Assembly: GCA_018818165.1 (NCBI GenBank)
Contig: JAHISP010000075.1
Coordinates: 1-39,918, forward strand
Length of the DNA: 39,918 nt
Direction: 5' to 3'
Source of the DNA: Bacteroidota bacterium
Lineage (GTDB): Bacteria > Bacteroidota > Ignavibacteria > Ignavibacteriales > Melioribacteraceae
The notes under the pieces are model-generated. The model saw nothing but the letters and a program-made list of their open reading frames with translations. It was not told the DNA's origin and ran no database searches. Below are positions 6,837 to 15,718 of the stretch, one piece after another; within the stretch, counting starts at the first letter, position 1, and each line of letters opens with the position of its first letter. The position numbers and the translations under genes were made by a program.

Positions 6837-9200
6837 TTAAAAATGCTTACATAATAAATGATGAATAATTGGATGAAATTGAAAGCTTTTTCTTTCTAAA
6901 GAATCTCCCAAAATAAATTGTAATTTTGCAGATGGGTCTATCAATGTTGACCATTTAACAACATTGTTGTTTTCAATATAATAGACAAACTCAATTTTTA
7001 ATAAAAATGTAAGGATTTTATTTTTTTCAATTTCATCGAGTTCTTGTGCTTCAAATACAGTCATTAAGTAATCGATCGGTATTTTTTCATTTTCGTTATT
7101 AATATGTTTGATACCATTCATTAAATATGATAATTGTAGTTTAACGGAAATTGACATTAATTCAGCTTGAATGGACTCAAAAATGTGATGTGCATAATAT
7201 TCGATAGCTTCATTAAAAATTTTACTTGTTATTTCATTTTCATTCCTGCTTTTTGCGATCAATACTATATTTGAAAATAAAAAGATGTAATCTCTAGGTC
7301 GAAGGTAGACATATTTTTGAATTTTTTGTGAAAGAAGATGAATGTTAAAATCATCTGACAATATATCTGCTATATTATTTACACCATTAACCTGTAGTCT
7401 TCTGTTAACCATCAGTAATAAATTCTCAAAACTCCAATTGAAAAGAACTTTATTAACTTTGTCTTTTTGAGGTATTCTATCCTGAAAAGTATCATATAAA
7501 TCTTCTCGTATAAACAAGTTTATAGTAAATTTAGGATTCTTAATTTTATACAATGTTAAATTACTAACCTCATGCAGTGTATATAATATTTTTGAAATAA
7601 TTACTGGATTACTTTTAAAACTTAGATTGTTATCTAATCCATCAATACTTAATAGAATTGGAATTTTATAGTTTTCAAAAAACATATTGATCTGATTTAG
7701 CAACAGTACAATTTCATTTGAATAAAAACTTTTTTGAATCGACTTAACATCTTTAGATTCGCTATCCCTTATATTATTAATGATGTCAACAAGTGATTCT
7801 GTAATGGACTTATCAGGGTTGGATTGCTTGAATTTCGAGTAAAAATCTAAAAAATTTTGATTTATTTCATTTTCTGGCAAATATAACTCAATAAATGCTG
7901 CAATTTCTTTTGCCAAAAGATTATATAATACAAACGACCAAAATGCAGATAATATTTTACTCTTATCATTATCATTCTCAAAGGTCAACGTTAAATCATA
8001 AATATCATTTAAATTATATTGGTTAAATAGTTTATTTACAACAATAGTATTTGGAATGTCTTCGTGCAAAAATTTTTGAAATAAAGCACTTTTCCCAACA
8101 CCTTTTCTACCAATTATTAATTTATACCCATCTTTAAAAAGTGACTCATATTCAGGGGTCTCTATAAATGATTTTTCTATCATGAGTGCATCATTCTCTG
8201 CCACAAACTCTCCCAAATCCATATTGTCAAAAATTGTTTCTTGGGAAATTCTCATTGAACTAAGATAAGAGTTTATTATAGCTAAAAAATAAAAATTTTT
8301 ATCCATATATTTTTCAATAATCCTTTTTACTTCTTTTGGCTTTGAGTATTGCTCAATTAATTGGATTATATCACTGGGTTTCTTCCTTTGAACTGAATTC
8401 ATGATTAGTGTCCTCCTTCCAGTTGCAATTGCCAAACCGGCAATAAAAGCACACTTCAAATAATGACCAATATTTTCACTTTCATTTGCATATCCAATAT
8501 CAATAATTACAATTGCTGATTTTTTTAATTGTTTACTATACCAGACAATGTTATTCTTTTCTTCTAATGAATCATCAATGATCACATTACACTCATATTT
8601 ATCTAATGTGTTTTCTATAACTTCATTTATTTCAGAATTATCTATGTTTTTTATGTAAAGTATTGAATTCGATTTGACTTTTGTTTCGTCACTTAGTATA
8701 TCTTCAGTACTAAAATCAAAAACCGAAGTTCTTAATTCTTTTTCCCAAAATTTCTTTTTTAATATTTTTTGAGCTAATTTGTTGTTCTTATATTGTCCGA
8801 TGCCTATTCCAATCAATGGTTTAACAAATCTATCAATATTGCCAAAATCAAAATTTTCATTTACAATAGGATAGATTTTTTTACCAATGCCAATTGAATA
8901 TCCATATTCAAATAAAACATTAAAATTTAAATCTGACAATTCAATAACGACACCTTTTGACTTGTATAAACTTTGACATATCTCACAAAAAATCATATTG
9001 TTTTCAATATCTAAATCACTTTCCCACAACTTCCATTTAAGATTTGTATTTTGGTTTAGTTCAATAATTGATCTATTTATCTCAAGTTTAAGTTTTTCGT
9101 CATGACTACTATATGCAGTAAATATTTCGTTTGAAGGATTAATCAGATGGATTGAATTTGGACAAAGATTTGTGGCAACTTCACAATACTTATTGTTCAC
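6837..9200 (-). CDS. Candidate defence protein: tandem TIR/NDT-like domains + P-loop ATPase
   Basis: The 787-residue protein starts at GTG (9198-9200), chosen because AAAGAGGT lies 6 bases upstream. Region 1 (about 24-150) looks like a TIR or nucleoside-deoxyribosyltransferase-like fold: FTAYSSHDE at 27-35, then LSDLNFNVLFEYGYSIGIGK (89-107+) with Glu98 where that superfamily has its catalytic Glu. Region 2 (about 178-268) repeats the pattern (SAIVIIDIGYAN ... FIAGLAIATGRR) but has Ile253 in place of the Glu, so it looks degenerate. Region 3 (about 330-787) is an ATPase resembling P-loop proteins of the Sll1717 type: Walker A GRKGVGKS (364-371), Walker B ILLSIDGLD (515-523), an arginine in FIRED (563-567) and RPRDYIFLF (634-642). 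Such fusions usually sense infection and trigger NAD+ or nucleotide depletion. That function is inferred. It is a single gene beside tRNA-Ser, within the island. Confidence 0.65.
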   Translation of the reverse strand: MNNKYCEVATNLCPNSIHLINPSNEIFTAYSSHDEKLKLEINRSIIELNQNTNLKWKLWESDLDIENNMIFCEICQSLYKSKGVVIELSDLNFNVLFEYGYSIGIGKKIYPIVNENFDFGNIDRFVKPLIGIGIGQYKNNKLAQKILKKKFWEKELRTSVFDFSTEDILSDETKVKSNSILYIKNIDNSEINEVIENTLDKYECNVIIDDSLEEKNNIVWYSKQLKKSAIVIIDIGYANESENIGHYLKCAFIAGLAIATGRRTLIMNSVQRKKPSDIIQLIEQYSKPKEVKRIIEKYMDKNFYFLAIINSYLSSMRISQETIFDNMDLGEFVAENDALMIEKSFIETPEYESLFKDGYKLIIGRKGVGKSALFQKFLHEDIPNTIVVNKLFNQYNLNDIYDLTLTFENDNDKSKILSAFWSFVLYNLLAKEIAAFIELYLPENEINQNFLDFYSKFKQSNPDKSITESLVDIINNIRDSESKDVKSIQKSFYSNEIVLLLNQINMFFENYKIPILLSIDGLDNNLSFKSNPVIISKILYTLHEVSNLTLYKIKNPKFTINLFIREDLYDTFQDRIPQKDKVNKVLFNWSFENLLLMVNRRLQVNGVNNIADILSDDFNIHLLSQKIQKYVYLRPRDYIFLFSNIVLIAKSRNENEITSKIFNEAIEYYAHHIFESIQAELMSISVKLQLSYLMNGIKHINNENEKIPIDYLMTVFEAQELDEIEKNKILTFLLKIEFVYYIENNNVVKWSTLIDPSAKLQFILGDSLERKSFQFHPIIHHLLCKHF

Positions 9201-9206
9201 GTTATT

Positions 9207-9214
9207 ACCTCTTT
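9207..9214 (-). promoter_or_regulatory. Ribosome-binding site deciding a GTG start
   Basis: On the minus strand AAAGAGGT precedes the GTG start of the 787-residue ATPase by 6 bases. Most island genes here lack any Shine-Dalgarno, so this strong site supports the GTG start. Confidence 0.6.
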
Positions 9215-9661
9215 TTAATTTTAAATTAAAAATAATATGTTACAATATTTTTATCAGAATATCAAAAAACCTTTTCTATTTAAAAATTTATACTTGTTAA
9301 AATACACACCCATAATTAACTCTCCCCAAGCAGTTCTCTATTTTGTATAGACACTGTATGACATTATTAAGCGTTCCTTCATGTATAATTTTATAGAATA
9401 ATGTCTTACCCAAAAATTACGATTTATGACAAAAGAAAAACTTCAAGAATAGTAGAAAAGTCAAACTATACAAACTAAATTCGAGAAACTATCAGAATTA
9501 TTTTATTACAAAAGCATCAGATAGGAGTTAAGAAGAAAAAATCGTGAAATTTTATAAGAGTATTTATTTGTTGTGTGTGATTTTTGATAAGTAGAGAAAA
9601 TTTGGTAAAAAAACACCTTAAAAATGGAAAAACGTCCGCAATCCGTCCGTGAATATAAAAA
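9215..9661. other. AT-rich non-coding stretch between ATPase gene and tRNA-Ser terminator
   Basis: I see no gene of recognisable family here on either strand. This is where an integrase would normally sit beside the tRNA attachment site; only short open frames without family motifs occur, including one of 60 codons on the minus strand. Confidence 0.5.
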
Positions 9662-9690
9662 AAGTGCGAAAACGGTATGTTTTCGCACTT
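9662..9690 (-). terminator. Terminator of tRNA-Ser
   Basis: A perfect 12-bp stem, AAGTGCGAAAAC (9662-9673) with GTTTTCGCACTT (9679-9690), has a 5-base loop. Read on the minus strand it is followed by a run of seven T and lies 5 bases past the tRNA 3' end. Confidence 0.85.
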
Positions 9691-9694
9691 AATT

Positions 9695-9712
9695 GCGGAG
9701 AGTTAGGGATTC
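9695..9712 (-). repeat. tRNA-Ser 3' end, second copy of the 18-bp repeat (candidate att site, right)
   Basis: Identical to 535-552. Here the copy is part of the intact tRNA gene, as expected when an integrating element restores the tRNA with its own att core. Confidence 0.65.
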
Positions 9713-9783
9713 GAACCCCAGAAGGACTTGCATCCTTGCCGGTTTTCAAGACCGGTGCATTCAACCAACTCTGCCAACTCTCC
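9696..9783 (-). tRNA. tRNA-Ser (anticodon UGA)
   Basis: On the minus strand the sequence folds as a class II tRNA. The acceptor stem GGAGAGT pairs with ACTCTCC with discriminator G; the anticodon stem CCGGT/ACCGG encloses loop CTTGAAA with anticodon TGA (9746-9748); there is a long variable arm; and the T arm is GGGG-TTCGAAT-CCC-like. The gene is 88 nt and CCA is not encoded. It decodes UCN serine codons. It is followed by a terminator and carries the candidate integration site in its 3' end. Confidence 0.95.
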
Positions 9784-9869
9784 AATTTCATTTAGAACAT
9801 TCTCACAAAATGAGAGTACAAATATTATAAATTAATTCTAGAAACTCCAAACAAATTTTAAATATATTA

Positions 9870-9986
9870 TAAAAAGACCCCTCATTTCAATAAATGAACT
9901 GAGGGGTAATTTCAAGTCTCGCTTTTAGCGAGTTTCCTCAAAAGAGAAGTTAGGACGACTTCCCAGATGATTCACTTTCTATTATA
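9870..9986 (-). ncRNA. Candidate small structured RNA
   Basis: This lies between the secreted BNR protein and tRNA-Ser. On the minus strand a TATAAT box (9981-9986) is followed by about 105 bases containing GAAGT/ACTTC and CTCGC/GCGAG hairpins (9918-9932) and a terminator at 9877-9907. That gives a self-contained small transcription unit. It does not match the core motifs of tmRNA, 6S, SRP or RNase P RNA that I know. The hairpins may instead simply be the 3' end of the upstream gene's mRNA. Confidence 0.3.
9871..9907 (-). terminator. Rho-independent terminator
   Basis: ACCCCTCA (9877-9884) pairs exactly with TGAGGGGT (9900-9907), extended by CATTT/AAATG in the loop. On the minus strand it ends in TTTTTATA. 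It terminates either the secreted BNR protein mRNA or the candidate small RNA. Confidence 0.7.
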
Positions 9987-10183
9987 CGTTTGTTCGGTTA
10001 TCATTGAAACCCATTCTTAACAGGTTTAAGTTTCTCATCCATGTGTAACTTAATAACGAACTTTATTAAAAACAAATTAATTCGATTGCCAATAGCAAAA
10101 CATTAATCAGAATTAAAGTCAATTAAGTTTATACAGTCTTAGATAAGAAATTTTTATTAATTGCTTTCCTTCTTTAAATATAA
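9987..10183. other. Spacer downstream of the BNR protein gene
   Basis: AT-rich, no gene seen. With 9784-9986 it makes a 400-base gap that holds only the terminator and candidate small RNA described separately. Confidence 0.5.
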
Positions 10184-13100
10184 TTATTTCAGCTTTGGCA
10201 TTCTTCCTGGAGTCCATGGTGAATTATTAGTTTCCATTTCGTCTTCAAGTTTTTTTAATTTTAAGTCACTAATTTGTAATAGTGTCTTTTGAATTTCTGG
10301 GATCTTTTCAATTAATATTTTATAAGCTACTTTTTGGTTCTTTGTAATATTTGAAGTTGATCTCCAATGTGTATATAGCAATGTTCCTAATCTACTATTA
10401 ATAGTAACTTCTGCAGGAGGAACTTCCTCTTCACTTGCTTTAGCTATTTCACCATTAAATAAGAACAAAATTGAATCAACTTTACTACTTAGTTTATTTG
10501 CTTCATCAAACAATTTAAGTGATGAAGATGGAGTTTCGTAGAGTGCTTGCTTAATAACTTCTAATCGCTTATTAAGCTCCTCAGCATATTCTTGAGTTCC
10601 CCAAATTACTCTTGCAAGGTCAAAAGTTTTATGTAAGAAGTTTTCCAATTCTTTTTTATCATTTGCTGGTAATGTAGTGTTATTCAAAACTTCTGTTTCA
10701 AATTGAGTTTTTCCAACCAAGCTTTTAGTTTTACCATTTGTGGAAATATTCATTTCTACAAAATATTTTCCGGGCATTACAGGAAAACTGCTAGAGCTTT
10801 TCGGAGTTGGATTAAATTTACCATCTGTAATTTTAGCGGGTCTTAAATTCTGATATCTTAAATCCCATGTAATTCTATTAATACCTTCTGAAGCTGGTGT
10901 TGTCATTCTTCGTATAAAATTGCCATCTTCATCGGTAATAGTAAATATAAGATGTGGTTTCAATTCGTTTTTTTCATCATTAAGTTCAGCATAAGTTGGT
11001 TGATATATTTTTTCGCCATCCTTAAATAATTTCTTCTCTTTTTCTTTTCTTATTTGAAGTTTTGTTTTTGGTACATCTTTTAAATAGTATGTAAATGTTG
11101 CTCCAAATTCTGGATTTTTCGCTTCAAAGTAAGTTGCGCCTTGTCCATATCTGTCATTTCCTTCAATATACATAAGTGCTTTTTTTATTGGAAATATTGT
11201 TGCATCCTCTTCAAAAAGAGAATCATTTAAATTTCTTAATGATGAATAATCGTCCAATATGTAAAAGCCTCGTCCAAAAGTTGCAAGTACTAAATCGCTT
11301 TCTCTTTGTTGAATTGCCATATCTCTAACTGCAATTGTTGGAATATCACTTTTTAGCTGAATCCATTTTTCACCTTTGTTTAAAGTAAAAAATATTCCAA
11401 ATTCAGTTCCAGCAAAAAGCAAATTAGGATTTACAAAATCTTGTTCAATTGTGTGAACCGTACCGCTATCTGGTAAATTTCCCGCAATGGATTTCCATGA
11501 TTTCCCCTTATCATTACTCATTAATAAGTATGGCTTAAAATCGTCTCGTTTCCTATTATCGAATGATGCAAAAACCACATTCTCATCAAACTTTGATGCG
11601 CGAATATCACTAACATAAGTAAACTCTGGAACATCAGGAAAGTTGGAAATTTTATTCCATGTTTTTGCGTCCTCGCTTACTTGTATTAGTCCATCGTCAG
11701 TTCCAACATATAATAGATTCTCTTTAACTGGGGATTCATCAAATGAAACTCCCATGCCAAACTGTGAAATAGAAACATCTTTTACAACAGCATCAATGCT
11801 CCAATACTTATCCATCACTTTCCAAGTATTTCTATCAAGCTTTCTTGTGATGTCATCGCTAATAACTTCCCAACTATCGCCTCTGTCTTCACTTCTAAAA
11901 ACTTTGTTTGCAACAGTATAAAGTCTTGTGTGCGAATGTGGACTTAAAGCCAACGGGGTATTCCAATTCCACTTGTAAGTTAGTTCGCCTTCTCTTGGCT
12001 CTGGGCGGATATAAATTGCTTCACCACTTTTTCTATCGTATCTAACCATATTTCCATACTGAGCCTCAGCATACACAATGTTTGCATCAGTTGGGTCAGC
12101 AGCTCCCCAAAATCCATCTCCACCATTTGTTACAAACCAATCGTCATTAATGCTGCCAGATGAGCGCAATGTTCGCGAAGGTCCGCCAAAGCTGTTGTTG
12201 TCTTGAGTACCACCATAGACGTTATAAAATGGATATTCGTTATCAACACTCACTCTGTAAAACTGTGTTACAGGGAGATTATTTTTAAAAAGATAATTTT
12301 CACCGCCATCAAAAGATTCATAAACTCCGCCATCGCCACCAATAAGAAAATGCTTAGTGTCTGCTGGGTCAATCCACATTGCGTGGTCATCAACGTGTCG
12401 GTTTTTTCTACCTAAAGGTTTCCAAGTTTTACCACCATCTTCGGTATAATGCGAAACTGTTTCAACGGAATAAACCTTGTCAACATCTTTTGGGTCGCAA
12501 TAAATTTCGTTATAATACTGTCCGCTAGCAGAATGATCACTCATTTTGCTCCATGTTTCACCACGATTTGTTGAACGATAAAATCCACTTTGATTATCGG
12601 CTGCTTCAACAATTAGATAAATTACATCTGTGTTTACTGGAGAAATTGCAATTCCCATTCCACCAATGTGAGTCTCTGGCAAACCTTTCATAATTTTTCG
12701 CCAGTTTTCACCACCATCTGTTGATTTATAAACAGCCGATTCTGGACCACCACCAATTTTTGTGTGAACATGTCTTCTTCTTTGTTCGGATGTTGCATAC
12801 ATTATATCGGGATTATTGGAATCAATTATAACGTTATTAACTCCAGTATTTTCAGAAATTTCAAGAACTTTCTTCCATGTTTTTCCACCATCAATAGTTT
12901 TATAAAGACCTCTATCACCACCAGGTCCCCAAGCTGAGCCTTCGGCAGCAACAAAAACTATATCGCTATTGCGTGGATCAATTTCTATCATTCCAATTTG
13001 ACGCGATTCATAAAGTCCCATATTTTTCCACGATTCACCTCCATCAACGGATTTATATACACCATCGCCATAACCAAGAGCACGCTGGTGATTATTCTCG

Positions 13101-13444
13101 CCAGTTCCAGCCCAAATTACGTTTGGATTTTTTTCGTCAATTTTTAATGCACCTATTGAATATGAGCCATAATTATCAAATACAGGCTTCCAAGTTGTGC
13201 CAGAGTTTTCTGTTTTCCAAATATTTCCGCTTGCAACTCCAACGTAATATTCGCTGTTGTTTTTGGGATTTACAGCAAAATCAGCAATTCTTCCAGACGT
13301 AAAAGCTGGACCAATGCTTCTAAATTTTAATCCCGAAAAAGTTTTGGATTGCCAAGGTGATTTGTCTTCTTTTTTCTCATCTTCGGCAAAAAGAAATGTT
13401 TGAGAGATTAGCAGCAGAATTAATGCAGGCTTTAAGAATTTCAT
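10184..13444 (-). CDS. Secreted VPS10/BNR-repeat beta-propeller protein
   Basis: A 1086-residue protein with a signal peptide (about 1-20, LLLISQTFLFA). The body (about 30-720) contains at least ten Asp-box (BNR) motifs of the form SxDGGxxW, for example KSVDGGESW, KTIDGGKTW, KSTDGGENW and MSNDKGKSW. This indicates one or two sortilin/VPS10-like or sialidase-like propellers. The C-terminal third (about 750-1086) has a beta-rich domain and a helical, charged tail. The protein matches a family of about 1000-1100 residues in Bacteroidota and related phyla, often labelled glycosyl hydrolase, but the propeller alone does not show an enzyme activity; no catalytic residues are assigned. It lacks a T9SS sorting domain, so a periplasmic location is likely. 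It is encoded alone, with 179 bases to ispG. Confidence 0.85.
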   Translation of the reverse strand: MKFLKPALILLLISQTFLFAEDEKKEDKSPWQSKTFSGLKFRSIGPAFTSGRIADFAVNPKNNSEYYVGVASGNIWKTENSGTTWKPVFDNYGSYSIGALKIDEKNPNVIWAGTGENNHQRALGYGDGVYKSVDGGESWKNMGLYESRQIGMIEIDPRNSDIVFVAAEGSAWGPGGDRGLYKTIDGGKTWKKVLEISENTGVNNVIIDSNNPDIMYATSEQRRRHVHTKIGGGPESAVYKSTDGGENWRKIMKGLPETHIGGMGIAISPVNTDVIYLIVEAADNQSGFYRSTNRGETWSKMSDHSASGQYYNEIYCDPKDVDKVYSVETVSHYTEDGGKTWKPLGRKNRHVDDHAMWIDPADTKHFLIGGDGGVYESFDGGENYLFKNNLPVTQFYRVSVDNEYPFYNVYGGTQDNNSFGGPSRTLRSSGSINDDWFVTNGGDGFWGAADPTDANIVYAEAQYGNMVRYDRKSGEAIYIRPEPREGELTYKWNWNTPLALSPHSHTRLYTVANKVFRSEDRGDSWEVISDDITRKLDRNTWKVMDKYWSIDAVVKDVSISQFGMGVSFDESPVKENLLYVGTDDGLIQVSEDAKTWNKISNFPDVPEFTYVSDIRASKFDENVVFASFDNRKRDDFKPYLLMSNDKGKSWKSIAGNLPDSGTVHTIEQDFVNPNLLFAGTEFGIFFTLNKGEKWIQLKSDIPTIAVRDMAIQQRESDLVLATFGRGFYILDDYSSLRNLNDSLFEEDATIFPIKKALMYIEGNDRYGQGATYFEAKNPEFGATFTYYLKDVPKTKLQIRKEKEKKLFKDGEKIYQPTYAELNDEKNELKPHLIFTITDEDGNFIRRMTTPASEGINRITWDLRYQNLRPAKITDGKFNPTPKSSSSFPVMPGKYFVEMNISTNGKTKSLVGKTQFETEVLNNTTLPANDKKELENFLHKTFDLARVIWGTQEYAEELNKRLEVIKQALYETPSSSLKLFDEANKLSSKVDSILFLFNGEIAKASEEEVPPAEVTINSRLGTLLYTHWRSTSNITKNQKVAYKILIEKIPEIQKTLLQISDLKLKKLEDEMETNNSPWTPGRMPKLK

Positions 13445-13623
13445 AGTAACTCCATTTAAATATTAACTAAAAGTGATAAAAATAAAATGAACTTGAAGAA
13501 TTATATAATTCATAAATTCATTTTGATATGTGTTATTTAAATTATAATTACAAATCAGAATCATTTTTTGACGCATTTAAGCAAATAATGTTCAAAGAAT
13601 AGACATTAATATTGATTTTTCAC

Positions 13624-15549
13624 CTACACTTTTTCAACCCAATTGTCATCATCTTTTATAATTTGAATTAACCTATCAACAGCAACTTCTTGATTAAGAT
13701 TTCGCTCAACAACTTTTTGACCCCGATAAAGTGTAATTTTACCAACACCGCTTCCAACATAGCCATAATCAGCATCTGCCATTTCGCCAGGACCATTTAC
13801 AATGCATCCCATAATTCCAATTTTTATACCTTTTAAATGATTTGTACGGCTTCTAATTTTATTTGTAACTTCCACTAAATCAAAAAGCGTTCTTCCGCAG
13901 CTTGGACATGCAATATATTCCGTTTTTGTAATCCTTGTTCTTGTTGCTTGCAAAATTCCAAAAGCTGTTAAGTTAATTTTTTCTAAAGAAACATTTCCAG
14001 AATTACTAATCCAAATTCCATCGCCAAGACCTTCTAAAAACAATGCGCCCAAATCAGTGGAAGAATCTATTACTAGCTGTTCCGAATCCTCTAAATGATA
14101 ATTTCGCCTTATTATTACAGGGGTTTCCATTTCTTTTTCTATCAATCCCCCAAATGCTCTTCGTTGCTCTATCATTCCATTTTTATTGACCGTACTTAAA
14201 ACAATTACAATACTTGAATCATTTTTAATTTTTAATAGAATCTCGTTAGATAAATCATTAATACTTATTGAAAGAAAATTTATTTTGTTCGATAGTTCTT
14301 TACTAGTTAGATATTCATTTAAAGTTAAGAGTGGATATAAGCTTTGTTGTTTTTTAAGCTCACTCCATTTTGAAAAATCAACAATACCAAATAAATTTTG
14401 CGGAAGTTCAATTTCTGGAATTTGATTGCCCAAATAAATATAGTCTGCAGAAGAATCGCTCATATTCCATTTATCATTTTGGAAAGTATAACCAATTTCT
14501 TCCAAAGTATTATAGTCAATATTTTGTCTGCTAAAATCCGCAACAACTATTGGAACGTTTTTATCTCCAATGTTTACAAGGTGCTTTGCAGTTCGTTTTT
14601 CATAAATGAATGGATTAATCGTACCTTCGGCAATTGGCTTAATTGGCGTACTATTATTTCTAGTAGAGTATTTTGCAACTATTTTTTTTGCAACAGGAGC
14701 TTCGTTTTCTGGTGGTTCAGTTAATGAAACACGTACAGTATCTCCAATTCCATCTTCTAACAATGTTCCAATTCCTACAGAAGATTTAATGCGCGCATCA
14801 TCTCCATCGCCAGCTTCTGTAACGCCAAGATGCAGTGGATAGTTCATTCCTTCTGCAATCATTTTATTAATTAATAATCTATAAGCGTGAACCATAACTT
14901 GTGGATTGCTTGATTTCATTGACAATACTAAATTATGATAATCGTGAGCTTGACAAATACGCACAAACTCAAGCGCCGATTCAACCATTCCGAGTGGTGT
15001 ATCTCCATAACGGCTCATAATTCTATCCGAAAGCGAGCCGTGATTTGTTCCAATACGCATTGCAGTTCCGTACTCTTTGCAGATTTTCACAAGTGGAGAA
15101 AAGCGTTCTGTAATTCTTTCAATTTCGGCTTTGTATTCTTCGTCATTATATTCAATTTGGTCAAACTTCTTTTTGTCAACATAATTGCCTGGATTTACAC
15201 GAACCTTTTCAACAATTCGTGCTGCAGCTTCGGCAGCGTTGGGGGTAAAATGAATATCCGCAATTAATGGAAAATCATATCCCCTTTTTCTTAATTCATC
15301 TTTAATGTTCTGTAAATTTTCGGCATCTTTTAAGCTTGGCGCTGTTATGCGAACTAACTCACTACCCGATTTGTACATTCTAATTGCTTGCTCAACCGTT
15401 GCAATTGTATCCATTGTGTTTGTGGTTGTCATAGATTGAATTCTTATTGGATTATTGCCACCAATTTCTAAATTTCCAATTTTTACTGTGCGGGTTTTTA
15501 AGCGTGAGTATTCTGTTAAACTGTTGCAGTACTTATATTTATTATACAT
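13624..15549 (-). CDS. ispG: 4-hydroxy-3-methylbut-2-enyl diphosphate synthase, three-domain form
   Basis: IspG (GcpE) makes HMBPP from MEcPP in the MEP isoprenoid pathway using a [4Fe-4S] cluster. The 641-residue length is that of the Bacteroidota/Chlorobi/plant form, with an insert domain between the TIM barrel (about 15-300) and the C-terminal cluster domain (about 535-641). The barrel shows IRIQSMTTTNTMD and ADIHFTPNAA. Cluster ligands are C548 and C551 (CPSCGR), C582 (MGCIVNGPGE) and probably E589. The start at 15549 is the first ATG; family similarity begins soon after (KTRTVKIGNLEIGG, about 18-31). It is divergent from dnaG across 169 bases and appears to be a single-gene unit. Confidence 0.95.
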   Translation of the reverse strand: MYNKYKYCNSLTEYSRLKTRTVKIGNLEIGGNNPIRIQSMTTTNTMDTIATVEQAIRMYKSGSELVRITAPSLKDAENLQNIKDELRKRGYDFPLIADIHFTPNAAEAAARIVEKVRVNPGNYVDKKKFDQIEYNDEEYKAEIERITERFSPLVKICKEYGTAMRIGTNHGSLSDRIMSRYGDTPLGMVESALEFVRICQAHDYHNLVLSMKSSNPQVMVHAYRLLINKMIAEGMNYPLHLGVTEAGDGDDARIKSSVGIGTLLEDGIGDTVRVSLTEPPENEAPVAKKIVAKYSTRNNSTPIKPIAEGTINPFIYEKRTAKHLVNIGDKNVPIVVADFSRQNIDYNTLEEIGYTFQNDKWNMSDSSADYIYLGNQIPEIELPQNLFGIVDFSKWSELKKQQSLYPLLTLNEYLTSKELSNKINFLSISINDLSNEILLKIKNDSSIVIVLSTVNKNGMIEQRRAFGGLIEKEMETPVIIRRNYHLEDSEQLVIDSSTDLGALFLEGLGDGIWISNSGNVSLEKINLTAFGILQATRTRITKTEYIACPSCGRTLFDLVEVTNKIRSRTNHLKGIKIGIMGCIVNGPGEMADADYGYVGSGVGKITLYRGQKVVERNLNQEVAVDRLIQIIKDDDNWVEKV

Positions 15550-15673
15550 AAATTATTTTTCTATATTATTTTGAAATACTACTTCAATATAATAAATGCT
15601 ATTAATATAATTGTAAACCAATAATTATTTGAAACATTTTCTAATTTAAATTAATGAGTATATATTAATTACC

Positions 15674-15681
15674 TAACTTTG
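15674..15681 (+). promoter_or_regulatory. Candidate Bacteroidota-type -7 box of dnaG
   Basis: TAACTTTG fits the TAnnTTTG -7 element used by Bacteroidota sigma factors and lies 38 bases upstream of the dnaG start. I see no clear -33 TTTG at the expected distance, so this is tentative. Confidence 0.3.
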
Positions 15682-15718
15682 AAGAGTTAAGTTATTTTTA
15701 TTAATTATTAAATTGTAA

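Larger units (their letters stand above)
535..9712. mobile_element. Putative genomic island in tRNA-Ser(UGA)
   Basis: The segment is bounded by an 18-bp perfect direct repeat, one copy forming the 3' end of an intact tRNA-Ser and the other a free tRNA tail followed (on the minus strand) by a terminator. Cargo is typically accessory: secreted FG-GAP protein, HipBA, a dead transposase and a 787-aa ATPase with TIR-like domains. The flank beyond the tRNA carries a long conserved secreted protein and then ispG/dnaG. No integrase gene is recognisable inside, so the island would now be immobile or mobilised in trans. Alternative: chance duplication of a tRNA tail. Confidence 0.55.

Noticed and set aside
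9215-9661. Integrase remnant next to tRNA-Ser
   Set aside because: Short frames such as the one around 9622 show no recombinase motif in any frame.
12973-13302. Plus-strand frames inside the BNR protein, ispG and dnaG genes
   Set aside because: They are reverse or shifted readings of strongly supported genes.
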